From an uncultured Thermoanaerobaculum sp. (GTDB lineage: Bacteria; Acidobacteriota; Thermoanaerobaculia; Thermoanaerobaculales; Thermoanaerobaculaceae): 39,279 nucleotides of DNA. Under the pieces are notes generated by a model. That model was not told where the DNA came from and made no database searches. It was given only the letters and a program-made list of their open reading frames with translations. Positions 24,454-34,186 of the stretch are shown in pieces. The position numbers and the translations under genes are program-made. The DNA lies in contig CALHAH010000037.1 in the NCBI GenBank assembly GCA_937934115.1, positions 1 through 39,279 of the forward strand, read 5' to 3'. Numbering within the stretch: the stretch's first letter is position 1; every line of letters begins with the position of its first letter.

Positions 24454-24463
24454 AGTTTACACT
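24454..24463. promoter_or_regulatory. Overlapping divergent -10-like elements (CPBP-like gene / archease)
   Basis: Just 27 bases separate the divergent starts at 24443 (minus) and 24471 (plus). On plus, TACACT (24458-24463) ends seven bases before the archease ATG. On minus, TAAACT (24459-24454) ends ten bases before the CPBP-like ATG. The two elements overlap. This would give leaderless or nearly leaderless mRNAs; neither gene has a Shine-Dalgarno sequence in the gap. Confidence 0.35.
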
Positions 24464-24470
24464 TAGGCCC

Positions 24471-24881
24471 ATGGGAGCGGTGCGATTTCGGCAGCTGCCC
24501 CACGTGGCTGACGTGCGGCTAGCAGTTTATGGCCAAAACGAAGAGGAGCTCATGCGCCACTTGCTTTTGGGTATGGCCCGCTTGGTGCTGGGGCGCACAC
24601 CGCAGGGTTTGGCAAGGTTGTCCTCGCGTTTCTTCCTACCCCCGGATGACCTCGCCGCGCGTCTGGTGCGGGTAGGCAACGAGGCGATCTTCTGGCTTTT
24701 CGCCAAGCGGCAGGTGCCTGTGGACATCACGCTTCACGGAGAGGAAGCTGAGCTGCACCTTCGCCCCTTGGGCCGTCGCGCCACGCTGCGCTTCGAAATC
24801 AAAGCCGTCACCTTTCACGCGTTGCGACCGCAAGCCAAAGGCCAAGCGGGGCTTTCTGCGGTCTTGACGCTGGATCTTTGA
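24471..24881 (+). CDS. Archease-family protein
   Basis: 136 residues from ATG 24471; the longer open frame upstream is a shadow of the opposite-strand gene. The protein has the archease landmarks: HVADVRLAVYGQNEEELMRHLLLGMARLVL at the start (compare the usual H-T-A-D-V-x-x-x-A-x-G), a central NEAIFWLFAKRQVPV block, and the C-terminal EIKAVTFHALRP ending in LTLDL, where the family has K-A-V-T-Y-H and a final Asp. Archease speeds up the RNA ligase RtcB and related nucleotidyl transfers. There is no rtcB in the window. It is convergent with metK, 19 bases apart. Confidence 0.8.
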   Translation: MGAVRFRQLPHVADVRLAVYGQNEEELMRHLLLGMARLVLGRTPQGLARLSSRFFLPPDDLAARLVRVGNEAIFWLFAKRQVPVDITLHGEEAELHLRPLGRRATLRFEIKAVTFHALRPQAKGQAGLSAVLTLDL

Positions 24882-24900
24882 GCTTGCTTTTTTGCCACAC

Positions 24901-26127
24901 TCAAGACCAACGTGCCGCTTCCCTCTTGAGATCCTCCACGTGATGGAGGCTTTCCCAAGTGAACTCCGGCTCGTTACGGCCAAAGTGGCCATAAGCTGCG
25001 GTCTTGCGGTAAATGGGCCGCCACAGATCCAGCTCGCGAATGATACCCCGGGGTGTGAGGTCAAAAACATCCGTAATTACCTTGGTAAGCCGCTCATCAG
25101 GGATGACCCCCGTGGCAAACGTGTCTACCATCACCGAAACCGGCTCTTTCAGGCCAATGGCGTACGCCAGTTGCACCAGCGCTTGGCGGGCCAAGCCGGC
25201 TGCCACAATGTTCTTTGCAATGTGGCGAGCCATGTAGGTGGCAGAGCGGTCTACTTTTGTGGGGTCTTTTCCGGAAAAAGCACCGCCGCCGTGTGGTGCC
25301 CAACCACCGTAGGTGTCCACGATGATCTTGCGCCCGGTCATACCGGTGTCGGACTGGGGGCCACCCACCACGAACTTGCCAGTGGGGTTCACGTAAAACT
25401 TCGTGGGTTTTTCCACGTCCACGAGCTCTTTTGGCAACACAGCCCGCCCAACTTTTTCGATGATTTCCTGCCTTGCCTCTTCGGTGATTTCCTTACCATC
25501 GGGACGCAAAATGTCCTCGGTGTGCTGACACGAGATGACCACGGTATCCAGCCGGTAGGGACGTCCTTCTCGATATTCAACGGTAACTTGTGCTTTCCCG
25601 TCGGGCCCTAGGTACGGCAGAATTTGCTTGCGCCGCACTTCCGCAAGCCTCTTGGTAAGGGCGTGGGCAAGGGCAATGGGCATGGGCATGAGTTCAGGGG
25701 TTTCATCGCACGCGTAACCCACCATGAGGCCCTGATCACCAGCACCCCCCTGGTCCACCCCTTGGGCTATGTCCGGGGATTGGCGTCCAATAGCGTTGAG
25801 GATGCCGCAGGTGGCGTAGTTGAAGCCGTACTTGGCGTCGGTGTAGCCAATTTCCTTGATGAGCTGTCGCACCAAATCCTGCACATCCACCCACGCCTTG
25901 GTGGTAATTTCGCCGCCCACGATCACCAAGCCCACGGTGATAAAAGTTTCGCAAGCCACGCGCGAACGGGTACGCCAAGGGTCCTCACCGGGATGCTCAG
26001 CTTCGTAGGCGTTGTCGAATTTGAGGACCTCATCAAGGACCGCGTCAGAAATTTGATCACACACCTTGTCCGGGTGACCTTCGGTGACCGACTCGGACGT
26101 AAAAACGTGAATTCCGTGGGCGTTCAT
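24901..26127 (-). CDS. metK: S-adenosylmethionine synthetase
   Basis: 408 residues, typical for MetK, which makes SAM from methionine and ATP. The start [20 protein letters not shown] includes the ATP-binding His. [12 protein letters not shown] and the P-loop-like [17 protein letters not shown] are diagnostic. ACQHT-type (ISCQHTEDI) and the final [11 protein letters not shown] are also present. ATG 26127 is preceded by AAAGGGGG. Only 37 bases separate it from the membrane protein gene upstream, too few for a SAM riboswitch. It is probably co-transcribed with rimO and ribF. Confidence 0.97.
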   Translation of the reverse strand: MNAHGIHVFTSESVTEGHPDKVCDQISDAVLDEVLKFDNAYEAEHPGEDPWRTRSRVACETFITVGLVIVGGEITTKAWVDVQDLVRQLIKEIGYTDAKYGFNYATCGILNAIGRQSPDIAQGVDQGGAGDQGLMVGYACDETPELMPMPIALAHALTKRLAEVRRKQILPYLGPDGKAQVTVEYREGRPYRLDTVVISCQHTEDILRPDGKEITEEARQEIIEKVGRAVLPKELVDVEKPTKFYVNPTGKFVVGGPQSDTGMTGRKIIVDTYGGWAPHGGGAFSGKDPTKVDRSATYMARHIAKNIVAAGLARQALVQLAYAIGLKEPVSVMVDTFATGVIPDERLTKVITDVFDLTPRGIIRELDLWRPIYRKTAAYGHFGRNEPEFTWESLHHVEDLKREAARWS

Positions 26128-26164
26128 AGCCTCTACCCCCTTTCTGCTAACCCCACTCCCTGGC

Positions 26165-27040
26165 TCAAGATTCTATCCCGGCCTCGGTTTCCGTAAAAAG
26201 GCGGCGGGCCCGTTCCCGCAAGCGCCCCAGCTCCACAGCTGCGGTACTGTGGTGCTTGCCCTTCCCGGCCAGGTAGGCCTTGCACGCTGCCAGCCGCACC
26301 ACCAAACGCACCATGGCCTGGCGTTCGTCGCGCCGCGCTGCCCACCTGCGGGAAAAACGCCGCCAAAAGCGCGCTCCCTTTTCCGCAACCCAAGGCGGCA
26401 TGAGGCCAAAGCCCACCTCTTCCAACAACTGCGGGAAAAGCACGCGGGCCTCCGCCCACAAGCCGCAAGCCAACGCCAATAGCACCACGCTGGTGGCCAA
26501 AAGCCAGAGCACCCACGCCTCTTCCACCGCCACAAAAACCGCCGCCCACCCCCAAGCCCATGGCACCACCAAGGCCAGGGAAAGGACGCCTATGGCCAGT
26601 TTGCCCCCCAAAAACGGCCACAGCCACGTCATCCCCAAAAGGCTGCCAAAGACCACCCCCGCGGTAAGACCAACTACCGGCAACCAAGGCTCAGAAAGCC
26701 CCCCTAAACCTGCCACCACCCCTACGCCGGAACCCACGGCCAGCCCCATCCAGGTGGCATCCAAGGGCGTTTCCACCCGTGGCCAGCGGGCAAAAAGCCA
26801 AAGCCCCGCCAAGGCCGCAAGCGAGACCAGAGCACCACCTGCCCATGGCCACCGGGATACCAGCGGCGCCAGAAGCGGAACCCGCCCTGCCCCCAAAGCC
26901 GCACCGCCCAAAATCCCGCCACAAGCCCAGCCCAGCCACAGGAAGCCCAAATCTCGGGTTTCCCGCCGCTCCCACAGGCAAAGCAACAGCACCAAAAGGA
27001 AAAACACCATCGGCAGGCCCATGGACAACCCTTGGCTCAT
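26165..27040 (-). CDS. Polytopic membrane protein, unknown function
   Basis: 291 residues with about seven hydrophobic segments over the first 200 residues and a basic, helical, probably cytoplasmic C-terminal tail (residues 210-291, rich in Arg and Ala, with [17 protein letters not shown]). The start ATG overlaps the ribF stop (ATGA), indicating translational coupling. I do not recognise a family. Many Trp and Gly residues and lack of charged residues in the helices give no hint of substrate. Confidence 0.6.
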   Translation of the reverse strand: MSQGLSMGLPMVFFLLVLLLCLWERRETRDLGFLWLGWACGGILGGAALGAGRVPLLAPLVSRWPWAGGALVSLAALAGLWLFARWPRVETPLDATWMGLAVGSGVGVVAGLGGLSEPWLPVVGLTAGVVFGSLLGMTWLWPFLGGKLAIGVLSLALVVPWAWGWAAVFVAVEEAWVLWLLATSVVLLALACGLWAEARVLFPQLLEEVGFGLMPPWVAEKGARFWRRFSRRWAARRDERQAMVRLVVRLAACKAYLAGKGKHHSTAAVELGRLRERARRLFTETEAGIES

Positions 27041-27999
27041 GGCAAAACACAGAACTCGGTGGCGAAACCACCGGCAAAAAAGGCACGCGCCTGGTCAATA
27101 TCCGCGCGGACTTGCGCGGTCAAAGCCAAAACGTCCGGGAATCGTTTTTCATCCCGCAGGCGTTTTAGAAAGTACAGCCGCACCGGTTCCTTATAAACAT
27201 CAGCCGTGAAATCCAAAAGGTGGGTCTCCACCATCAACCTGTGGTTTTCGTAAAGCGTGGGGCGCACCCCCACGTTCGTCACCCCAGGGAAAAGCCGTGA
27301 AAAGGAAGAAATATATGTGGCGGTGATATACACGCCTCTTCCTGGCAAAAGCTCGTTTTCTGGTTCCAAATTCAAGGTGGGAAAGCCCAGCCGTCGCCCA
27401 AGCCGTTTCCCCACCGAAACCTTGCCATCCACGAAGAGGTACCGGCCCAGAAGTTCCCTGGCCTCCTCCACCGCACCCTGAGCTACCACCTGGCGCAGCC
27501 GCGAGGAAGAAACCGGACCCTTATCGTCTTCCACCGGCGTCATCCCCACCACAGCAAAGCCCAGTTCAGCGCCAACCCTTTGGAGAAAAGCCACATCCCC
27601 CTCCCGGCCTTGGCCAAAGCGGAAATTGAAGCCCAGGTGAACCTCGCGGGGACGGAGCCTCGCGAAAAGAAAACCTCGCGCAAAACGGTCCGCGGAAGTT
27701 GCCGCAAACTCTTTGGTAAACGTCAGCTCCACCAGTGTATCAAGCCCTGTTTGCGCCAAAAGCTGCAGTTTTTGCTCCCGCGTGGTAAGGAGCTTCAGCC
27801 CGGAATCCGGACGCAACACCTTCTCAGGATGCGGCCAGAACGTCACACCCAAAGCCGGGACACCTAAGTCCCGGGCTCTGGCCACTGCCCCCCAAAGCAG
27901 CAGCTGATGGCCGCGATGCACGCCGTCGAAGTTGCCGATGCTTACCACGCCCCCTTGGGGAAGCTCCGTCCACGGAGAGGGATCGCGGATAACCTCCAT
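27037..27999 (-). CDS. ribF: Bifunctional riboflavin kinase / FAD synthetase
   Basis: 320 residues, standard for RibF, which converts riboflavin to FMN and then FAD. The N-terminal FAD synthetase domain has VVSIGNFDGVHRGHQLLL (nucleotidyl transferase HxGH-like motif), GVTFWPHPEKVL and HLGFNFRFGQGREGD. The C-terminal flavokinase domain has GKVSVGKRLGRRLGFPTLNL and GVYITATY. ATG 27999 is three bases beyond the rimO stop. Confidence 0.96.
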   Translation of the reverse strand: MEVIRDPSPWTELPQGGVVSIGNFDGVHRGHQLLLWGAVARARDLGVPALGVTFWPHPEKVLRPDSGLKLLTTREQKLQLLAQTGLDTLVELTFTKEFAATSADRFARGFLFARLRPREVHLGFNFRFGQGREGDVAFLQRVGAELGFAVVGMTPVEDDKGPVSSSRLRQVVAQGAVEEARELLGRYLFVDGKVSVGKRLGRRLGFPTLNLEPENELLPGRGVYITATYISSFSRLFPGVTNVGVRPTLYENHRLMVETHLLDFTADVYKEPVRLYFLKRLRDEKRFPDVLALTAQVRADIDQARAFFAGGFATEFCVLP

Positions 28000-28002
28000 A
28001 GA

Positions 28003-29406
28003 CTACCGAGCCACCACCGGCAGGCGCGCGCTGGGCTTTTCGACCTGACTCCCCACCACCTCCAGCACCTCGCCCACCAAGTCGTAGTCAGCGGTGGAGG
28101 TGATCCTCACGCGCACGAAATCGCCGCAAGCCACAGGACCGCCGGAAAGCACCACGACGCCGTCCACCTCCGGGGCTTGCGTGGCCAGGCGTCCTTGCAT
28201 GACCCAGGGGTGCTGGGGAGAGGGCCCATCTACCAGCACCACCGCCTCTCGTCCCCGGAGCGCCCTCAAGCGCCCACGGGAAAGCCGTCGCTGCAGGGAC
28301 AGAAGTTTTTCTCGGCGAGCTTCCTTCACCTCCTGGGGGATCGGATCCCCCAGCGCTGCCCCTGGGTTTTCCTCTTGGAACGAGTAGGTGAAGACGCCTA
28401 GATGGTCAAACCCCACCTCCTGCACAAAACGGCAAAGCTCGGCAAATTCTTCCTCCCCTTCTCCAGGAAAACCCACAATAAACGTGGTGCGCACTGCCAA
28501 ACCTGGCACCATGGCCCGCGCCTGGGCAATGAGCCGGCGGTAAGCCTCCGCGTCGCCGCCACGCTTCATGAGCTTGAGCACCTTTCGAGATGCGTGCTGG
28601 AGGGGAATATCCAAGTACGGCACCAGGCGGGAGTTGGCAGCCATCAACTCAAAAATCCCCTCGTCCAAGGTAGCGGGGTAGGCGTAAAGAAAGCGAATCC
28701 AAGGCACATCGGTTTCCGCCAAAAGCCTTTGCAAAAGCGTGCGCAGCCCAACCCGTCCCCAACCCAAATCCTCGCCGTACCTGGTGGTGTCTTGGGCAAT
28801 GAGAATGAGCTCGCGCACCCCGCGTTGCGCCAGAGCTCGGGCTTCTGCCAGCAGTGACTCCACTGAGCGCGAACGAAAAGCCCCCCGCATCCTCGGGATA
28901 TGGCAAAAGGCGCAAGGGTTGTTACAGCCTTCCGCCACTTTCAGGTACGCGTACACGCCACCAGTAGCCAAAAGCCTAGGCGTCTCGTGGTCGTAAAGGC
29001 GAACGGACGCCACTTGGTCGGGGATGTGTTCGCGGGAAAGCTTTCCAAAGACGGCTTCTGGTGCTCTCTCCAGTTCGTCGAGCCCCACAAAAGCGTCAAT
29101 TTCCGGGATTTCCGCTGCCAGTTCTCGAGCGTAACGCTGCACCATGCACCCCGCCACTACCAGCCGCTTCAGGTGGCCCGATTCCTTGAGCTGAGCCAAT
29201 TCCAGGATGGTTTCGATGGACTCCCGTTTGGCGTCTTCCACGAAGCCGCAGGTATTCACGATCACCACGTCTGCGTCTTCGGCATTTGGGGTAAGTTGGG
29301 CTCCTTGCTGCGCCAAAAACCCCAGCATCACCTCGCTGTCCACCAAGTTCTTGGCACAACCCAGGGAAACTACCCCCACCTTCAGCCGACGGTCCCTCCC
29401 CGCCAT
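28003..29406 (-). CDS. rimO: Ribosomal protein S12 methylthiotransferase
   Basis: 467 residues. RimO methylthiolates Asp89 of ribosomal protein S12 using two [4Fe-4S] clusters and SAM. The UPF0004 domain starts VGVVSLGCAKNLVDSE, with further cluster cysteines in VNTCGF and VAGCMVQRY. The radical SAM motif is C-x3-C-x2-C in EGCNNPCAFCHIPRMRG (first Cys about residue 161). A C-terminal TRAM-like domain is present (residues about 395-460). The start ATG at 29406 has no ribosome-binding site but lies eight bases from TAGAAT (29420-29415), suggesting a leaderless mRNA. Confidence 0.95.
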   Translation of the reverse strand: MAGRDRRLKVGVVSLGCAKNLVDSEVMLGFLAQQGAQLTPNAEDADVVIVNTCGFVEDAKRESIETILELAQLKESGHLKRLVVAGCMVQRYARELAAEIPEIDAFVGLDELERAPEAVFGKLSREHIPDQVASVRLYDHETPRLLATGGVYAYLKVAEGCNNPCAFCHIPRMRGAFRSRSVESLLAEARALAQRGVRELILIAQDTTRYGEDLGWGRVGLRTLLQRLLAETDVPWIRFLYAYPATLDEGIFELMAANSRLVPYLDIPLQHASRKVLKLMKRGGDAEAYRRLIAQARAMVPGLAVRTTFIVGFPGEGEEEFAELCRFVQEVGFDHLGVFTYSFQEENPGAALGDPIPQEVKEARREKLLSLQRRLSRGRLRALRGREAVVLVDGPSPQHPWVMQGRLATQAPEVDGVVVLSGGPVACGDFVRVRITSTADYDLVGEVLEVVGSQVEKPSARLPVVAR

Positions 29407-30258
29407 AAGCGGCTATTCTAGCGGAACCGTTTCCTTAAGTCCGGCGTTTGCGAAAGCACCGTTGCTGGGACGCCACTGGCGCCAGCACCTTTCAGCAGGA
29501 CTTACGAGCGATCGCGGGCAAGGCCCGCACCCGTAGCGCCGGCTGTGGCCACTGGTAAGCAGCCGAAGCCGATAACAGAAAGGGCACACCCGCCCAGTTT
29601 GGGACGCCACCGGCCAACAGCGTGGTCAAAATCACATCGCGAGGGGTACGAGCCTCAACCTCCCAAACTGCGTGATCGGCGGCCACATACGCTGCGGCCT
29701 TGAACGCCGTCCTACCACGATTTCCACCCCGATGGCGTCGGCCTTTGTAAGCTCCGCCGCACCAACCAAAGCATCGCCGCTGTCACTGCAAGGCTACCGC
29801 TGCTCCCACTGGCAACCTGGCGAGCACGTAAGAGAAAGCCCCGCATCATCAACCACCGAGAGGTCGACAAGCGCCGCAAACCGGTTTATAAGGTCCTTTC
29901 TCCCTGTAAAGCGGCAGGATTTTGCCAATACCATCAACCCTCTCAAGCTTTGGCTGGTGTTGCGGTGGCTGGCAACCGCTTGGCTTTTGCGTGAAAGCGA
30001 GTATCCACATGCTACGCACCTTGAAGTGGCGCGCCGGGGTCTTTTTGTCGTGCAGTCTCTACAAGGGACAGTGGCGTTACACGAGGTTCGAAAGCAAGCT
30101 GCCCAGAATGCCTGACAACGGCCCCCAACCCTTGACCTCTAAGGAAGCCCCCCATGGCGATGTGCAACCAATCGCCTTTCACACCCTGCCATTTGTGACC
30201 CTTGCAAACCGCCACGCTGCCTGTTTTAATGTGCCGATGAGAGGCACTCTATGACGCT
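29407..30258. other. 850-base stretch without an intact gene; possible decayed gene on minus strand
   Basis: No frame gives a convincing full-length protein. On the minus strand, pieces read like degraded coding sequence: a frame around 29850-29930 (LINRFAALVDLSVVDDAGLS), then GDALVGAAELTKADAIGVE near 29740. After a one-base shift comes AAYVAADHAVWEVEARTPRD and ILTTLLAGGVPNWAGVPF, ending at a stop at 29492. At least one stop codon and one frameshift interrupt it. I do not recognise the parent family. No tRNA, rRNA or CRISPR is visible. The region directly precedes the DUF262/HNH gene and may be part of the same acquired or eroded segment. Confidence 0.3.
29415..29420 (-). promoter_or_regulatory. 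-10-like element of rimO
   Basis: TAGAAT on the minus strand ends eight bases before the rimO ATG. No convincing -35 (the best is GGACTT at 17 bases). It places transcription start almost at the start codon. Confidence 0.4.
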
Positions 30259-32043
30259 ATGAGCGACCTACTGTTTAAAAAAGTCGATTACACCGTGGGC
30301 AAGCTCCTCCAAGACATTGCCTTCGGCGATATTGGCCTGCCGGACATTCAAAGACCCTTCGTTTGGGACACCACGAGGGTGCGGGAGCTCTTCGACTCGA
30401 TGTACCGCGGTTATCCCATTGGCACTTTACTCTTCTGGGAAAACGGCTATCCAGAGGAATACAAGTCAATCGGTGTGGAAGCAAAGCAGAAGATCCCTCA
30501 TCTTCTCATCGTCGATGGGCAGCAGCGGCTCACTGCCCTGTACGCAGTGACCAGGGGTGTCCCCATCGTGGACAAGGACTTCCGGAAGCGACAGCTTCGA
30601 CTTGCCTTCAACCCGCTCGAAGAACGATTTGAAGTGACCAGTGCAGCCATTGAGCGTGACAGTGCCTGGATCCCCGATATTAGCGTCTTGTGGCACCCGG
30701 ATTTTGACCAATACGCCTTCGTTTCCAACTTCTTAGAACGCCTCGGCAAAAAGGGAGAACTTTCTCAAGACGTGCGCAAGCGAGTTCCGCAAGCCATTCA
30801 GCGCCTTGTTAACCTCATTAATTATCCCATGACCGCTCTGGAAATTTCCTCATCCGCAACAGAGGAACAGGTGTCAGAGATCTTTGTGCGCATCAACAGC
30901 CAAGGCCGAACCCTTAATCAGGCCGATTTCATCTTAACATTAATGTCAGTGTTTTGGGACGAGGGCCGCTCCCAGCTCGAAGAGTTCGCGCGCCTCGCCA
31001 AGCAGCCGCCGTCCGATAGCAAGCCATCACCGTTCAACCCCTACTTCCAGCCTTCTCCCGACCAATTGGTCCGCGTTTGTGTGGTATTGGCCTTTCGCCG
31101 AGCTCGCCTCGAATACGTTTACGGGGTCCTCCGCGGCAAGGATCTTGAAACTGGAAAATTTTCCGGGGAATGCCGCAACGCGCAATTTATGTTGCTCCGC
31201 GAAGCGCACACAAAGGTTCTCGATCTTCAAAACTGGCATGATTTTCTCAAGGTTATCAAGCAAGCTGGTTACGTCCATCCCAAGCTCATCACATCGCAAA
31301 CAGCTTTGGTTTACACCTACGCTCTTTGGCTCGTCGGTAAATACCATTTTGGCTTAGCTTACCATCCGCTTCGCAACATCATGGCCCGTTGGTTTTTCAT
31401 GAGCTCTTTGACGGGAAGGTACACAGGGTCCCCAGAAACTCGAATGCATCAAGACTTGGCCCTCCTACGCGGTCTGACCACCCCCGAAGAATTTGTGGCG
31501 GTTCTCGATCAGGAAATCAACGCTGTTCTCACCCCTGACTATTGGCAGGTAACGCTTCCCAACGAGCTCGCGACGGCTTCAGCCAGGAACACCGGACAGT
31601 CAGCATATTTTGCGTCTTTATGCATTTTGGACGCCCCGGTACTTTATTCCCACCTTAAAGTCCGAGAGCTCTTTGATCCTCTTGCCCAAGCCCATAGAGA
31701 AGCGGTGGAGCGACATCATCTTTTTCCGCGACAGTACCTCATTCGCTTAGGAATCACAGACTGGCGCCAGATCAACCAAGTAGCCAACTACGCGCTGGTA
31801 GAATGGCACGACAACATTAAAATCGGCGATAAGCCTCCGTCAGCCTACGCACCACAACTGGAGAACATTTTCCAACAACAATTGAACCAGATGTATTATT
31901 ACCATGCCTTACCTGAGCGTTGGTATGAAATGGACTATCATAGTTTCCTTCTTGACCGCCAGAGAAGGATTGCGCGCGTAATCAGGGATGGATTCGAAAG
32001 GCTCTCGCATCAGTTGAGGAGCACACCTCCATGCGAAGCTTGA
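30259..32043 (+). CDS. DUF262 / HNH (GmrSD-type, single chain) putative restriction nuclease
   Basis: 594 residues. The N-terminal DUF262 domain shows DIQRPFVWDTTRVRELFDSM at residues 29-48, YPIGTLLFW, and the hallmark VDGQQRLTALYAV at 85-97, seen in the nucleotidase/nickase-like GmrS half of type IV enzymes. The C-terminal part carries an HNH-like signature: ERHHLFPRQYL (about 484-494), then NQVANYALVEWHDN-K-GDKPPSAY (about 506-529), as in DUF1524-type nucleases. GmrSD enzymes cut modified phage DNA with nucleotide help; single-chain relatives are widespread in defence islands. Base composition is visibly more AT-rich and codon use looser than the neighbours, which suggests horizontal transfer. 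No methyltransferase or partner gene is adjacent. Target is unknown. Confidence 0.8.
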   Translation: MSDLLFKKVDYTVGKLLQDIAFGDIGLPDIQRPFVWDTTRVRELFDSMYRGYPIGTLLFWENGYPEEYKSIGVEAKQKIPHLLIVDGQQRLTALYAVTRGVPIVDKDFRKRQLRLAFNPLEERFEVTSAAIERDSAWIPDISVLWHPDFDQYAFVSNFLERLGKKGELSQDVRKRVPQAIQRLVNLINYPMTALEISSSATEEQVSEIFVRINSQGRTLNQADFILTLMSVFWDEGRSQLEEFARLAKQPPSDSKPSPFNPYFQPSPDQLVRVCVVLAFRRARLEYVYGVLRGKDLETGKFSGECRNAQFMLLREAHTKVLDLQNWHDFLKVIKQAGYVHPKLITSQTALVYTYALWLVGKYHFGLAYHPLRNIMARWFFMSSLTGRYTGSPETRMHQDLALLRGLTTPEEFVAVLDQEINAVLTPDYWQVTLPNELATASARNTGQSAYFASLCILDAPVLYSHLKVRELFDPLAQAHREAVERHHLFPRQYLIRLGITDWRQINQVANYALVEWHDNIKIGDKPPSAYAPQLENIFQQQLNQMYYYHALPERWYEMDYHSFLLDRQRRIARVIRDGFERLSHQLRSTPPCEA

Positions 32044-32216
32044 AAAGCGCAGAACATGCCACGAGGATCGTACTAAAACCTAAGGATTTCTAAAAAAGGT
32101 ACCGTCTTTTTCCCCCGACACCAGCTTAGGCGAATGATTCAAAACAAAATGCGCGTGCGAACGCAAGTCAAAACAAACGAGACTCCTTTTGGCAAATCTT
32201 CCCTGAAAGTTCTGCC
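32044..32216. other. Intergenic gap between the convergent DUF262 and asnS genes
   Basis: 173 AT-richer bases with no recognisable gene. An A6-GGTACC-T5 type segment near 32092-32115 might form a weak bidirectional terminator, but the stem is too poor to call. Confidence 0.4.
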
Positions 32217-33512
32217 TTACGGATACAGCCGGTAGAGCATGCGCGGGTAAGGGATGGTTTCGCGCACGTGGTCCAGGCCACACAGCCACGCCACCACCCG
32301 CTCAATCCCCATGCCAAAGCCGGAATGGGGGAAGGCCCCGTAACGGCGGATGTCCAAGTACCACTGGAAAGCTTCGCGGGGTAAGTTGTGCTCGCGAAGG
32401 CGCTGCTCCAAAAGCTCATAGGAAGAAATGCGTTCGCTACCGCCGATAATTTCCCCGTAGCCTTCGGGGGCAATCACGTCTACCGCCAACGCGCGCGTGG
32501 GGTCTTGGGGATCGGGCTCCATGTAAAAGGCCTTGATGTGGGCCGGGTAGCGCGTGATCATCACCGGCCTTCCCGACTCATGAGCAAGGGCCGTTTCTTC
32601 GTCACCCCCGAAATCGTCCCCAAATTGCACGGAAAACCCCTTCGCTTGTAACGTGGCGATGGCATCCGCGTAATCAATACGCGGGTACGGCCTTTTGGTG
32701 GCCGGCTCCAGTTTGCTCGTATCACGTTCCAAACGCTTGAGCTCCTCCTGGCAACGATCCAAGACCCGCGCCACCAGCTCCGACACAAATTCCTCTGCCA
32801 AGTCCAAAAGTTCAGGAAAGCGCATCCACGCCACTTCCGGCTCCACCATCCAAAACTCCATGAGGTGGCGACGAGTCTTGGACTTTTCCGCGCGGAACGT
32901 AGGGCCGAAGCAGTAAACTTTGCCATGAGCCGCCGCTGCGGGTTCGAGGTACAGTTGCCCCGACTGCGAGAGGTACGCCTTTTCCCCAAAGTAATCGGTT
33001 TCAAAAAGAGTCGAGGTGCCTTCGCAGGCGGCTGGGGTAAGAATGGGCGAGTCAATGAGCACAAACCCCCGCTGGTAAAAGAACTCGCGAATGGCGAAGC
33101 ACAGCTCGTTGCGCACCCGCATGATGGCGTGCTGGCGACGGGAGCGCAGCCAAAGGTGGCGATTGTCCATGAGAAAGGCTACCCCGTGCTCTTTTGGGGT
33201 GATGGGGTAATCTTGGCACAGTTGGTAAATCCCCAGTTCTTTTACCGTCAGTTCCACACCCCCAGGGGCCCTGAGGTCTTCCCGGACGGTACCACAAACC
33301 CAAAAAGAGGACTCTTGGCCCAGACTTTCAGCGTCTGCCCACACTTTCTCCGGCACTTCCGCTTTAAACACCACCGCTTGCAGGAAACCCGTGCCATCCC
33401 GGACAATCAAAAACTGGAGCTTGCCGGAGGAGCGCTTGTTAAAAAGCCATCCTCGGATTCGCACTTCTTGCCCCACAAGTTCAGGGAGTTGTCGAATTTC
33501 AGCGTCCTGCAT
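32217..33512 (-). CDS. asnS: Asparaginyl-tRNA synthetase
   Basis: About 431 residues from ATG 33512 (an adjacent ATG at 33515 lies too close to the GGGAGGG ribosome-binding site; the long frame from 33728 is rejected because it runs under the divergent carbonic anhydrase gene). An N-terminal OB-fold anticodon-binding domain (about 1-110) has [19 protein letters not shown]. The class II core follows: motif 2 [19 protein letters not shown], with EPEVAW, and motif 3 [20 protein letters not shown]. AsnS rather than AspS is indicated by the [18 protein letters not shown] pattern. It charges tRNA-Asn directly. Confidence 0.95.
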   Translation of the reverse strand: MQDAEIRQLPELVGQEVRIRGWLFNKRSSGKLQFLIVRDGTGFLQAVVFKAEVPEKVWADAESLGQESSFWVCGTVREDLRAPGGVELTVKELGIYQLCQDYPITPKEHGVAFLMDNRHLWLRSRRQHAIMRVRNELCFAIREFFYQRGFVLIDSPILTPAACEGTSTLFETDYFGEKAYLSQSGQLYLEPAAAAHGKVYCFGPTFRAEKSKTRRHLMEFWMVEPEVAWMRFPELLDLAEEFVSELVARVLDRCQEELKRLERDTSKLEPATKRPYPRIDYADAIATLQAKGFSVQFGDDFGGDEETALAHESGRPVMITRYPAHIKAFYMEPDPQDPTRALAVDVIAPEGYGEIIGGSERISSYELLEQRLREHNLPREAFQWYLDIRRYGAFPHSGFGMGIERVVAWLCGLDHVRETIPYPRMLYRLYP

Positions 33513-33529
33513 CATTCCCTCCCGCCGGC

Positions 33530-33544
33530 ATTGTACGGTAAAAT
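33530..33544. promoter_or_regulatory. Divergent -10-like elements between asnS and carbonic anhydrase
   Basis: On minus, TACAAT (33535-33530) lies about 17 bases from the asnS ATG and leaves a short leader that includes the Shine-Dalgarno sequence. On plus, TAAAAT (33539-33544) would start transcription near 33551, ahead of the carbonic anhydrase. No good -35 boxes are seen on either strand. Confidence 0.35.
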
Positions 33545-33571
33545 GCTCGCTCGCCGCGAGACGGTTGCGGA

Positions 33572-34186
33572 ATGGAGGAGCTACGCGTGCGTGAACTTCC
33601 AGCTTGGTTGACAAAGGGGTTTGCAAACTTCCAGCGGCGTTTTGTCTCCGGCGAGGATCCAAGCTTCCGGCACGCCGTGCATTTCGGTCAAAGCCCCAAG
33701 GCCATGGTCGTGGCGTGCGCCGACTCACGGGTAGATCCAGCCCTGCTCTTTTCAGCTCGCCCCGGCGAGCTCTTCGTGGTCCGTAACGTAGCCGCCCTCA
33801 TCCCACCTCCGGAGGAGGATTCGGGTTTTCACGGTGTCAGTGCAGCGCTGGAGTTCGGGGTGGTGACCCTACAGGTCCCACAGGTGCTGGTGGTTGGCCA
33901 TAGCCTTTGCGGTGGTGTTCGCGGTTTTATGGGACAGGTTGGCACTGATCCCAAGTCCTACCTGGGGCGGTGGCTGGCACTCCTGCGCCCGTTACAGGAG
34001 GAGTTTCCGGAGTTGGGGGCGTGTGAGGAAAAGGAAGTGGGTCAAGCCGCCGTAAAGTTGTCGCTAAGGCGCTTGGCTTCCTTCCCTTTCGTGGCGGAGA
34101 AGCTAGCCTCGGGCAAACTGGCGGCCTTCGGACTTTACTTTCAGCTGGATCCCCCAAACCTGGAGCTGGTGGAAGCCATCCCGTGA
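33572..34186 (+). CDS. Beta-type carbonic anhydrase
   Basis: 204 residues. The zinc ligands and catalytic pair of beta-carbonic anhydrases are present: [11 protein letters not shown] (Cys about 48, Asp 50, Arg 52) and [13 protein letters not shown] (His about 110, Cys 113). [12 protein letters not shown] and [18 protein letters not shown] are typical flanks. The enzyme interconverts CO2 and bicarbonate. The first ATG (33572) overlaps a GGAGGAG sequence that serves equally well as ribosome-binding site for GTG 33587, so the protein may be five residues shorter. Confidence 0.93.
   Translation: MEELRVRELPAWLTKGFANFQRRFVSGEDPSFRHAVHFGQSPKAMVVACADSRVDPALLFSARPGELFVVRNVAALIPPPEEDSGFHGVSAALEFGVVTLQVPQVLVVGHSLCGGVRGFMGQVGTDPKSYLGRWLALLRPLQEEFPELGACEEKEVGQAAVKLSLRRLASFPFVAEKLASGKLAAFGLYFQLDPPNLELVEAIP

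Noticed and set aside
23970-24470. N-terminal extension of the archease frame by 167 codons
   Set aside because: This part lies wholly antisense to the CPBP-like membrane protein gene and shows shadow-like composition. The archease domain itself begins at ATG 24471.
26128-26164. Possible SAM riboswitch upstream of metK
   Set aside because: Only 37 bases lie between metK and the upstream gene in the same direction, too short for any known SAM riboswitch.
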